In this document: piece after piece, positions 17,176-24,526 of the stretch
Layout: each line of letters opens with the position of its first letter
How positions within the stretch are numbered: position 1 is the first letter of the stretch
Origin: an uncultured Collinsella sp.
GTDB lineage: Bacteria > Actinomycetota > Coriobacteriia > Coriobacteriales > Coriobacteriaceae
Assembly (NCBI GenBank): GCA_958350755.1
Contig: CATWID010000008.1
Span: 1-59,746, forward strand
Reading direction: 5' to 3'
DNA: 59,746 bases
Made by a program: the position numbers and the translations under genes
Notes under the pieces: model-generated
Told to the model about the DNA's origin: nothing
Databases searched by the model: none
Seen by the model: the letters and a program-made list of their open reading frames with translations, nothing else

Positions 17176-17553
17176 ATGATTCCCGGATCGAACAAGGACC
17201 ATCCGTCCTTCTTAAAGTCGTTCTCCTATGCCATGGAGGGCTTCGTCACCGCCGTCAAGACCGAGCGCAACATTAAGGTCATGCTCGTGGCGGGCGTGTG
17301 CACTGTCATTGCCGGCTGTTTCGTGGGGCTCGACATTGCCGAGTGGGCCACGATTATCATCTGTTGTGGCCTGGTGATTCACGGCGAGCTGTGCAACACC
17401 GCTATGGAGGCCATCGTCGACCTAGCGACCCAGGAGTTCCATCCGCTGGCCAAGCGTGCGAAGGACATCGCCGCCGCCTCTGTATACGTTCTTTCCATCA
17501 CCGCCGCGATTGTGGGCGTGCTGGTATTTGCCCACGCGCTCGGCTTTATTTAG
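17176..17553 (+). CDS. dgkA: Diacylglycerol kinase or undecaprenol kinase, DgkA family
   Basis: A 125-residue small integral membrane kinase. It has an N-terminal amphipathic part (SFLKSFSYAMEGFVTAVKTERN), three membrane helices, and the active-site HGELCNTAMEAIVDL, matching the ExxNTAxE signature. Gram-positive members mainly phosphorylate undecaprenol, so lipid carrier recycling is the more likely role; the sequence alone does not decide the substrate. ybeY-dgkA-era order is typical. Confidence 0.88.
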   Translation: MIPGSNKDHPSFLKSFSYAMEGFVTAVKTERNIKVMLVAGVCTVIAGCFVGLDIAEWATIIICCGLVIHGELCNTAMEAIVDLATQEFHPLAKRAKDIAAASVYVLSITAAIVGVLVFAHALGFI

Positions 17554-17565
17554 AAAGGGATTCCC

Positions 17566-18636
17566 ATGTCCGACAATATGCAGCCTACCGATGAGATTTT
17601 GGACGACGAGTCCCTGGACGAGGCTGAAGGTGCCGATTCGTTTGACGAGGCCGAGGAGTTCGACCCGTTTGAGGGCATGAGCGATGAGGAGCTCGACGCC
17701 CTGTGCGACGAGGGCGACAGCCTCGCGGGCTTTGGTGACGTGGAGCCCGGTTTCCGCAGCGGCTTTGTGGCCCTGGTCGGACGCCCCAACGCCGGCAAGT
17801 CCACGCTGCTTAATGCCTGCTATGGCAAAAAGGTCGCCATCACCTCGCCGGTGGCACAGACGACCCGCCGTCGCATGCGCGCCGTCGTCAACCGTCCCGG
17901 CTACCAGCTGGTCTTTGTCGATACCCCGGGTATTCATAAGCCCAAGGACGGTCTGGGATCCGAGCTCAACAAGAGTGCGTTGTTCGAGCTGAACGATGTC
18001 GATGTTGTCGCGTTTTTGATTGATGCCACTAAACCGATTGGCAGGGGAGACGCCTGGGTTGCCGAGCGTGTCAAGAATGCCCGTTCCAAGAAGGTCCTGG
18101 TGCTCACCAAGGCCGATGAAGCCGACCCCGCACAGGTCATGGAGCAGCTTAAGGCCGCCCACGAGCTTATGGAATATGACGACGAGATCGTGACGTCGTC
18201 GGTCAAGAACTTTAACGTCGATGCCTTCATCGAGACCGTTGCGCACTTTTTGCCCGAGGGTCCGCGTTGGTTCCCCGAGGACATGGGTACCGACGCTTCC
18301 GATGAGACGCTCGTTGCCGAGTTTGTGCGCGAGAAGGTTTTGCGCCGCACCCGCGATGAGATCCCGCACTCCGTGGGCGTGATTTGCGATGCGCTTGAGC
18401 AGACCAAGAAGGTGCTGCGCGTGCACGCCACCATTTACGTCGAGCGCGAGGGCCAAAAGGGCATCATCATCGGCAAGGGCGGCGAGATGATCAAACATAT
18501 CGGCATCGACGCCCGTCGCGACCTTGAGCGCATCTTTGGCACCCAGGTCTTTTTGGAGCTGGACGTGAAGGTCAAGGCCGGCTGGCGTGACGACGAGGCC
18601 CAGATTCGCCGCTTTGGCTATAACGCCGAGGATTAG
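17566..18636 (+). CDS. era: GTPase Era with acidic N-terminal extension
   Basis: A 356-residue Era, the GTPase that binds the 3' end of 16S rRNA during 30S assembly. Motifs: GRPNAGKST (near 75), DTPGIHKP (near 123), TKAD (near 180) and the C-terminal KH motif IIIGKGGEMIKHIG. About 60 residues rich in Asp and Glu precede the G domain; a usual Era starts nearly at the P-loop strand. AAAGG at 17554-17558 supports the ATG at 17566, and no internal ATG just before the G domain is better placed. Followed by recO. Confidence 0.93.
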   Translation: MSDNMQPTDEILDDESLDEAEGADSFDEAEEFDPFEGMSDEELDALCDEGDSLAGFGDVEPGFRSGFVALVGRPNAGKSTLLNACYGKKVAITSPVAQTTRRRMRAVVNRPGYQLVFVDTPGIHKPKDGLGSELNKSALFELNDVDVVAFLIDATKPIGRGDAWVAERVKNARSKKVLVLTKADEADPAQVMEQLKAAHELMEYDDEIVTSSVKNFNVDAFIETVAHFLPEGPRWFPEDMGTDASDETLVAEFVREKVLRRTRDEIPHSVGVICDALEQTKKVLRVHATIYVEREGQKGIIIGKGGEMIKHIGIDARRDLERIFGTQVFLELDVKVKAGWRDDEAQIRRFGYNAED

Positions 18637-18651
18637 GGACACGCGGCGCGA

Positions 18652-19401
18652 ATGGCAGGTTCTCGTACATATCGCACGAAGGTGCTCGTCCTCGATAAGA
18701 CCAAGCTCAAAGAGACGGACCTGATCCTGACGATGCTTGACGAGCGGGGTCGGCAGGTTCGTGCCGTGGCAAAGGGCGCGCGCAAACCCGGTGGACGCCT
18801 AGCTGCGCGCTGCGAGCTGTTCTGTACCGTCGATATGTTGCTCGCGCATGGACGCTCGCTCGACGTTGTTTCTCAGGCCGAGCTTTTGGAAGCGCCGGTT
18901 GGCGCCGCGCCCGATTACGAGACGACCTGCGCCGCAAGCGCGATTGCCGAGGTCGCGCGCGTGTGCTCATTCGAGGACGCCGAGGACCCGTTCACCTTTG
19001 CCATCACGCAGCGAGCGCTTGCCCTGGTGGGCAGCGGGCTCGACGCGGCGCATATGGATCTACTTGTGGCGGCATATGTCTTTAAGCTGCTGTCGCATGT
19101 TGGCTATCGACCCGATTTTTCGGCCTGCGTGCTATGCGGAGACCCCATGCTGTCGTATTTTTCGCCCCAGGCGGGCGGTCTCATGTGCGGGTCGTGTGCG
19201 TCGAGCGTTTCGGGTGCCGAGCTGGTTTCGACCGGCGAGGTCGCATGGCTGCGCGCCCTCATGTCCATGACCTTCGATGTGCTTATGACCGAGAGGATCG
19301 ACCCCCATACAGCAGCTTTTTTGCTCGGGCTTTCGCATGTGTGGGCGGCGACGCATACCGACCAGCGCCTCCGTGCGATGGAATTCATGTTGGGTCGGTG
19401 A
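18652..19401 (+). CDS. recO: DNA repair protein RecO
   Basis: A 249-residue RecO, which helps RecA load on SSB-coated DNA. It has an N-terminal OB fold (KVLVLDKTKLKETDLILTML), a helical middle, and the zinc-binding CVLCGDP...CGSC pair (residues about 160-182). era-recO order is conserved. It closes the phoH-ybeY-dgkA-era-recO run; rpsO follows after a 138-bp gap. Confidence 0.92.
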   Translation: MAGSRTYRTKVLVLDKTKLKETDLILTMLDERGRQVRAVAKGARKPGGRLAARCELFCTVDMLLAHGRSLDVVSQAELLEAPVGAAPDYETTCAASAIAEVARVCSFEDAEDPFTFAITQRALALVGSGLDAAHMDLLVAAYVFKLLSHVGYRPDFSACVLCGDPMLSYFSPQAGGLMCGSCASSVSGAELVSTGEVAWLRALMSMTFDVLMTERIDPHTAAFLLGLSHVWAATHTDQRLRAMEFMLGR

Positions 19402-19539
19402 TGATGCGCATGGGCGGTCTGCTTGTGGTAACATACCGACCTGTTGGTACCTCGACCTTGGTTGCTCGCTCCACCGGCGGCTTCCCAGTCCGAGGCGAAT
19501 CGAGTCGCCCGTGGGCGACGCAAAACGAAAGGTGAAACA
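19402..19539 (+). promoter_or_regulatory. rpsO leader with stable hairpin
   Basis: GTCGCCC (19504-19510) and GGGCGAC (19513-19519) form a 7-bp stem with a 2-nt loop, about 10 nt before the rpsO ribosome binding site (AAAGG). TACC/GGTA pairing also occurs near 19435-19452. S15 leaders in several phyla bind S15 for autoregulation; this one is only a candidate. No convincing promoter was found. Confidence 0.3.
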
Positions 19540-19818
19540 ATGACTGTTTCCAAAGAGCGCAAGGCGGAGCTGACTGCCCAGTTCGGTAACACCCCGGTCG
19601 ATACCGGCAACCCCAAGGTTCAGGTCGCCATCCTGACCGAGCGCATCAAGGAGCTGACCGAGCACATGAAGTCCCACCAGAAGGACTTCCACACCCGTCG
19701 TGGCCTGCTCATGCTCGTCGGCCGTCGTCGTCGTCTTCTCTCCTACATCAAGAAGAACGACATCGTCGAGTATCGTGAGCTCATCAAGGCTCTGGGCATC
19801 CGCGACAACATCCAGTAG
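19540..19818 (+). CDS. rpsO: Small ribosomal subunit protein S15
   Basis: A 92-residue S15, an early 16S rRNA-binding protein. It shows the family helices and the LMLVGRRRRLLSYIKKND motif near the middle. ATG 19540 is chosen because it gives the standard N-terminus (TVSKERKAELTAQFG) and follows AAAGG. rpsO-pnp is one of the most conserved bacterial gene pairs, and the pair is present here. Confidence 0.95.
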   Translation: MTVSKERKAELTAQFGNTPVDTGNPKVQVAILTERIKELTEHMKSHQKDFHTRRGLLMLVGRRRRLLSYIKKNDIVEYRELIKALGIRDNIQ

Positions 19819-19834
19819 GATTTGTACATGCAAG

Positions 19835-19864
19835 GAGCGTCCTGCGCAGCGGGGCGCTCTTTTT
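19835..19864 (+). terminator. Terminator between rpsO and pnp
   Basis: GAGCGTCC (19835-19842) pairs with GGGGCGCTC (19851-19859) and is followed by TTTTT. It probably reduces read-through into pnp. A second hairpin, GCAGGC (19935-19940) with GCCTGC (19946-19951), lies just before the pnp ribosome binding site and could be an RNase target, as pnp leaders are in other bacteria. Confidence 0.75.
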
Positions 19865-19967
19865 GTGTAAGGGCGTGAACAATCACGCTCTGAAGCGTGG
19901 CGGGGGCAGGGGGCCCGCGTCACATGAGGAGCCTGCAGGCAAGGGGCCTGCGGGGTAAAGGAGAACA

Positions 19968-22214
19968 ATGACACTCGTATCCAAGACCTTTGAGCTGTAC
20001 GGCAAGACCTACACCTTTGAGTCGGGCGAGCTTGCCAAGCAGGCCACCGGCGCCTGCCTGGTCAAGCAGGGCGACACCACGATGCTCGACACCGTGGTTG
20101 TCTCCAAGGAGCGCAAGAACTACGACTTTTTCCCGCTGACCGTCGACTTCAACGAGAAGATGTACGCAGCCGGCCGCATCCCGGGTGGCTACCTCAAGCG
20201 TGAGGGCCGTCCCAGCGAGAAGGCCACGCTCACCGCGCGCATGATCGACCGTCCGATTCGCCCGAGCTTCCCGGACGGCTTCCGCAACGAGGTGCACATC
20301 GTCGCTACCTCGCTCGTCGCCGACCAGGTCAACCCCTTTGACGTCATCAACGTCATGGGTGCTTCCCTGGCCATGACGCTCGGCGGCGTGCCCTTCGAGG
20401 GCCCGCTTGCCTGCGTGCGCATCGGCCGCAACGTGGAGACCGGCGAGTTTATCGTTAACCCCACCTATGAGGAGCGCGAGAACTCCGATCTGGACCTGGA
20501 GCTGGGCGGCTCTGCCGACTTCATCTCGATGGTCGAGGCCGGCGCCGAGGAGATCTCCGAGGACGACATGCTCGCCGCCATGAAGTTTGGCCAGGAGGCC
20601 CTTGCTGCCTTCTGCCAGGCTCAGGACGAGTTTGTCGCCGAGTGGGAGCAGGTCAACGGCGCTATCGTCAAGAAGGAGTACCCGCTCGACCAGCCCGTCG
20701 AGGAGGTCCAGGAGCGCATCTTCGCCCACTACGACGAGATGGCAGCCGCCCTTCGCGACGCCGACAAGCTCTCCCGTATCGGCAAGGTCGAGGCTCTGAA
20801 GGAGTCCATCCGTGCCGAGTTCACCGAGGAGGAGCAGTCCGCTTGGGAGCGCGAGATTCCCGTGGCGCTCAAGAAGCTCGAGAAGAAGGCTATGCGTACC
20901 ATGGTCGTCGAGACCGGCGAGCGCGTTGACGGCCGTGCCGCCGATGAGATTCGCCCCATCATGGTGAAGGATAACTACCTGCCGCTCGTTCACGGCTCCG
21001 GCCTGTTCCAGCGTGGCCAGACCCAGGTGCTTTCCGTCCTGTCGCTCGGTATGCTCAACGAGGGCCAGCGTCTGGATACCATCGAGCCCACCGAGGGCAA
21101 GCGCTACATGCACCACTACAACTTCCCGCCGTTCTGCACCGGCGAGACCGGCCGCATGGGCAGTCCCAAGCGCCGTGAGATCGGTCACGGCAACCTGGCC
21201 GAGCGCGCCCTGTTTCCGGTGCTCCCCGACGAGAACGAGTTCCCCTACGCCATCCGCGTGGTCTCCGAGGTCATGGAGTCCAACGGCTCCTCTTCGATGG
21301 CTTCGACCTGCGGCTCCACGCTCGCCCTTATGGACGGCGGCGTGCCCATTAAGCGCCCGGTCTCCGGTATCGCCATGGGCCTGATCCAGGAGGAGGGCAA
21401 GACCGTGGTCCTGTCCGACATCCAGGGTCTCGAGGACTTCCTGGGCGACATGGACTTTAAGGTCACCGGCACCACCGAGGGCATCACCGCCCTGCAGATG
21501 GACAACAAGGCCACCGGCCTTACCTTCGACATCCTGGCGCGCGCCCTGCAGCAGGCCAAGGAGGGTCGCGCCTTCATCCTGCAGAAGATGCTCGATGTGA
21601 TCCCCGAGCCGCGTCATACCACGCGCAGCACCGCCCCGCGCATCGTTTCCATCCAGGTTCCGACCGACAAGATCCGCGACGTCATCGGTTCCGGCGGTAA
21701 GGTCATCCGCGGTATCCAGGACGAGACCGGCGCCTCGGTCGACATCCAGGAGGACGGCACCGTCTTTGTCGGCGGCACCGGCGAGTCCGTCGACCAGGCC
21801 GTCGAGCGCATCAAGCTCATCATCAAGGTTCCCGAGCCGGGCGAGGAGTACACCGGTCGCGTGGTCTCCATCCAGCCCTTCGGCGCCTTCGTCAACCTGC
21901 TGCCCGGTAAGGACGGCCTGCTGCACATCTCCCGCGTCGCAAAGGGTCGTGTGGAGAAGGTCGAGGATGTCCTCAACGTGGGCGACGAGGTCAAGGTCGT
22001 CGTTATCGAGGTCGACGATCGCGGCAAGATCTCGCTCGATCGTCTTGACAAGCCTGAGGCTCCGGCTCGCGCCGAGGGTTCCTCCGAAGGCGACGGCGAG
22101 CACTTCCAGCGCCGTGAGCGTCCGCGTCGCGAGCGCACTGAGCGCAGCGACCGTCCGCGCCGTCCCGGCGACAACGGAGGCCGCAAGCCCCGCCGCCACC
22201 ACGACGCCGAGTAA
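19968..22214 (+). CDS. pnp: Polynucleotide phosphorylase
   Basis: A 748-residue phosphorolytic 3'-5' exoribonuclease. Two RNase PH domains, joined by the helical linker, are followed by a KH domain (VPTDKIRDVIGSGGKVIRGI) and an S1 domain (EYTGRVVSIQPFGAFVNLLPGKDGLLHISRV). The C-terminal tail after S1 is rich in Arg, Glu and Pro and low in complexity, a likely protein or RNA contact. AAAGGAG precedes the ATG. With RNase J and RNase Y in the same window it forms the Gram-positive type decay set. Confidence 0.96.
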   Translation: MTLVSKTFELYGKTYTFESGELAKQATGACLVKQGDTTMLDTVVVSKERKNYDFFPLTVDFNEKMYAAGRIPGGYLKREGRPSEKATLTARMIDRPIRPSFPDGFRNEVHIVATSLVADQVNPFDVINVMGASLAMTLGGVPFEGPLACVRIGRNVETGEFIVNPTYEERENSDLDLELGGSADFISMVEAGAEEISEDDMLAAMKFGQEALAAFCQAQDEFVAEWEQVNGAIVKKEYPLDQPVEEVQERIFAHYDEMAAALRDADKLSRIGKVEALKESIRAEFTEEEQSAWEREIPVALKKLEKKAMRTMVVETGERVDGRAADEIRPIMVKDNYLPLVHGSGLFQRGQTQVLSVLSLGMLNEGQRLDTIEPTEGKRYMHHYNFPPFCTGETGRMGSPKRREIGHGNLAERALFPVLPDENEFPYAIRVVSEVMESNGSSSMASTCGSTLALMDGGVPIKRPVSGIAMGLIQEEGKTVVLSDIQGLEDFLGDMDFKVTGTTEGITALQMDNKATGLTFDILARALQQAKEGRAFILQKMLDVIPEPRHTTRSTAPRIVSIQVPTDKIRDVIGSGGKVIRGIQDETGASVDIQEDGTVFVGGTGESVDQAVERIKLIIKVPEPGEEYTGRVVSIQPFGAFVNLLPGKDGLLHISRVAKGRVEKVEDVLNVGDEVKVVVIEVDDRGKISLDRLDKPEAPARAEGSSEGDGEHFQRRERPRRERTERSDRPRRPGDNGGRKPRRHHDAE

Positions 22215-22237
22215 CAGCCGTACATAACCAGCACCGC

Positions 22238-22268
22238 AAGGGCGACTCCGGACAGGGGTCGCCCTTTT
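22238..22268 (+). terminator. Terminator after pnp
   Basis: GGGCGAC (22240-22246) pairs with GTCGCCC (22258-22264), flanked by AA/TT, and is followed by TTTT. The T-run is at the same time the first part of the left arm of the palindromic element at 22263. Confidence 0.85.
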
Positions 22269-22407
22269 GCTTGCGCCCGGGAGGGCCGCATATGAAGTTT
22301 CCTGCTTTACAGTCCTGCGCAAGACGGAAAGCACATTAAGTGCTTTCCTTTGCGTGCGGAACTCGCGATAAACTTCATATGCGGCCCTCCCGGGCGCAAG
22401 CAAAAGG
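22263..22407. repeat. Palindromic element, family A copy 1
   Basis: A 145-bp element: a perfect 38-bp inverted repeat (22263-22300 with 22370-22407) encloses a 69-nt core. The core carries a perfect 9-bp hairpin, GGAAAGCAC (22326-22334) with GTGCTTTCC (22340-22348), loop ATTAA. The inner ends of the arms read ATGAAGTTT/AAACTTCAT, shared with copy 2; the outer 29 bp are unlike copy 2. It begins in the T-run of the pnp terminator. No ORF. It could be a non-autonomous mobile repeat or a structured RNA. Confidence 0.85.
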
Positions 22408-22533
22408 ACTGGTTAGTGCCGCTCGCTATTTAGTTAGACAGTCTATTCAGTAGTCAGATTTCAGATCTGTAGATAGCCGCAGCAGCATCTTCCCAGATAA
22501 AACCGACCATAATAAACCTGTCCCTTTTTGGCA
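22408..22533. other. Spacer between the two family A elements
   Basis: 126 bp, clearly more AT-rich than the genes on either side. It holds a small palindrome TAGACAGTCTA (22436-22446). AAACCTG (22514-22520) near its end pairs with CAGGTTT (22532-22538), which overlaps the left end of copy 2. No ORF, promoter or known RNA is recognised. Confidence 0.5.
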
Positions 22534-22666
22534 GGTTTCCCGTGGGGCGGGCACTGATGAAGTTTATCGCGAGTTCCGCACGAACAGGAGGCCACTTAAT
22601 GTGGCCTCCGTCGTGAGCAGGACTGTAGAGCAGGAAACTTCATCAGTGCCCGCCCCACGGGAAACC
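22534..22666. repeat. Palindromic element, family A copy 2 (inverted relative to copy 1)
   Basis: A 133-bp element: a perfect 32-bp inverted repeat (22534-22565 with 22635-22666) around a 69-nt core. The reverse complement of this core matches the core of copy 1 at 58 of 69 positions. Six of the 11 differences are three compensated base pairs in the inner hairpin (GGAGGCCAC with GTGGCCTCC). The arms share only ATGAAGTTT with copy 1. Confidence 0.85.
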
Positions 22667-22854
22667 GGCGGGATAGACCGGTTTGGATGGGGCTTTGATG
22701 CATGGGTGGTCTGTTGGTGGGCAAATGGGTATCATACTGTGGTTATTGCATCGACTCTGCGATGCATGTTTGTACGTTCCCGGCGGTCGGTTTGCCAGAA
22801 GCGCCCCGTCGGTTGTTCCAGACCCGTTTCGAAGAAAGGAAACCACACTAACCT
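22667..22854 (+). promoter_or_regulatory. rnj upstream region
   Basis: Between copy 2 and rnj there is a TATCAT (22730-22735) or TACTGT (22735-22740) that could be a -10, without a good -35, and a GCATCG (22748-22753)/CGATGC (22760-22765) hairpin. GAAAGGA lies 15 or more bases before the ATG, a long spacing. The promoter call is weak. Confidence 0.25.
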
Positions 22855-24525
22855 ATGGCAGCTAAAAAATCATCTCCCTTGAAGATCATCCCGCTCGGCG
22901 GCCTTGATGGCATCGGCAAGAACATGACGGTCTTCGAGTGCGGCGACGACATGGTGCTCGTCGACGCCGGTCTCATGTTCCCGGATGACTCCCAGCCCGG
23001 TATCGATCTGGTGCTTCCCGACTACACCTACGTTCTGGAGAACGAGGAGAAGCTCCGCGGTATCATCGTCACTCACGGCCACGAGGACCACACCGGATCG
23101 CTTCCGTATCTGCTGCAGGACCTCAACAACAAGGTGCCCATCTTCTCGAGCAAGCTGACGCTCGGTTTTATCGAGGGCAAGCTCTCCGAGTTCCGCATCC
23201 GCGCGCCTAAGTTCCGCGAGGTCAAGGGCGGCAGCCATGTCAACCTCGGCGGCATCTCGCTCGACTTCTTCTCGATGACGCACTCCATCCCCGGCGCTCT
23301 GGGCGTGTTCATCCGCACCAATCAGGGCACCGTTATGCACACCGGCGACTTTAAGCTCGACCAGACGCCCATCGACGGCGTCACGCCCGACTACGCCGCT
23401 ATCAGCCGCTTTGCCAAGCAGGGCATCGACCTGCTGCTTTCCGACTCAACCAATGCCACGGTTCCCGGCTTTACCAAGTCCGAGGCCGAGGTTGGTCCCA
23501 ACCTGCTGCACGCCATCAAGAACGCCCCGGGTCGCGTGTTCGTCGCATCGTTCTCGAGCCACATCCATCGTTTGCAGCAGATCTGCGATGCCGCCCGCAA
23601 GTGCGGCCGTAAGGTCGTTGTGACCGGTCGCTCCATGCTCACGAACACCCGCGTGGCGCGCGAGCTCGGTTATCTCAACATCGATGATGCCGATATCATC
23701 GATGCCTTCGATATCGATAACCTGCCTGACGACAAGATCGTCGTCATGTGCACTGGTTCGCAGGGCGAGCCGCTGTCGGCTCTGTCCCGCATGGCCAATG
23801 GCGAGCACAAGACGCTCTCCATTCACGAGGGCGATACCGTTATCCTCTCGGCAACTCCCGTTCCTGGCAACGAGAAGGCCGTCCAGCAGGTCGTCAACAG
23901 CCTGGCCAAGCTCGGCTGCGACGTGTGGGATAAGAACCGCGCTCTCGTCCACGTCTCGGGTCACGGTAGCCAGGAGGAGCTCAAGCTCCTGATGGCCATG
24001 GCCAAGCCCACGTACTTTATGCCGGTTCACGGTGAGGCCGTGCATCTGCGCGCCCATGCCCAGCTGGCCCGCAAGATGGGCATCAAGGACGATCATATCT
24101 TTATCCTCGATAACGGCGACACGCTCGAGATGCGCGGTGGTATCGTCAAGCGCGGCACGCCCGTCGAGTCCGGCGTCGTCTACGTCGACGGTCTGCGCAT
24201 CGGCGATACCGACCCCATCGTCCTGCGCGATCGCCAGAAGCTCGCCAACGACGGTATGGTCACGGCCGTTGCCATCGTCTCGCTCAAGCACAAGAAGATC
24301 GAGGCCATCGAGTTCTCGGGCCGCGGCGTTTCGTTTGCCATCGACGACCAGTTCTCCGAGGATGCCTCCGCGTCCATCATGAAGACGATCGAGAAGGGCA
24401 AGTTCAGCTTTACCAGCAGCGGTTCCGACGCCATTCGCAAGGCCGTGCGCGACTCGCTCTCCAACTTTATCTGGAGCCGTACGCGCACTCGCCCGATGAT
24501 CATCCCGGTCGTCATGGAGGTTTAG
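22855..24525 (+). CDS. rnj: Ribonuclease J
   Basis: A 556-residue beta-CASP metallo-beta-lactamase RNase with endo- and 5'-3' exonuclease activity on RNA. The metal motif HGHEDHTGSLPY is near residue 75. MHTGDFKLD, a beta-CASP domain, and VHVSGHGSQEELKLL with PVHGEAVHLRAHA follow in order, then the C-terminal domain. Length is typical. A single RNase J gene is present in the window, together with pnp and rny. ftsK follows one base after the stop. Confidence 0.95.
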   Translation: MAAKKSSPLKIIPLGGLDGIGKNMTVFECGDDMVLVDAGLMFPDDSQPGIDLVLPDYTYVLENEEKLRGIIVTHGHEDHTGSLPYLLQDLNNKVPIFSSKLTLGFIEGKLSEFRIRAPKFREVKGGSHVNLGGISLDFFSMTHSIPGALGVFIRTNQGTVMHTGDFKLDQTPIDGVTPDYAAISRFAKQGIDLLLSDSTNATVPGFTKSEAEVGPNLLHAIKNAPGRVFVASFSSHIHRLQQICDAARKCGRKVVVTGRSMLTNTRVARELGYLNIDDADIIDAFDIDNLPDDKIVVMCTGSQGEPLSALSRMANGEHKTLSIHEGDTVILSATPVPGNEKAVQQVVNSLAKLGCDVWDKNRALVHVSGHGSQEELKLLMAMAKPTYFMPVHGEAVHLRAHAQLARKMGIKDDHIFILDNGDTLEMRGGIVKRGTPVESGVVYVDGLRIGDTDPIVLRDRQKLANDGMVTAVAIVSLKHKKIEAIEFSGRGVSFAIDDQFSEDASASIMKTIEKGKFSFTSSGSDAIRKAVRDSLSNFIWSRTRTRPMIIPVVMEV

Positions 24526-24526
24526 T

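Noticed and set aside
19920..22403. An 827-codon open frame on the minus strand
   Set aside because: It is antisense to pnp and shows only low-complexity, shadow-like sequence.
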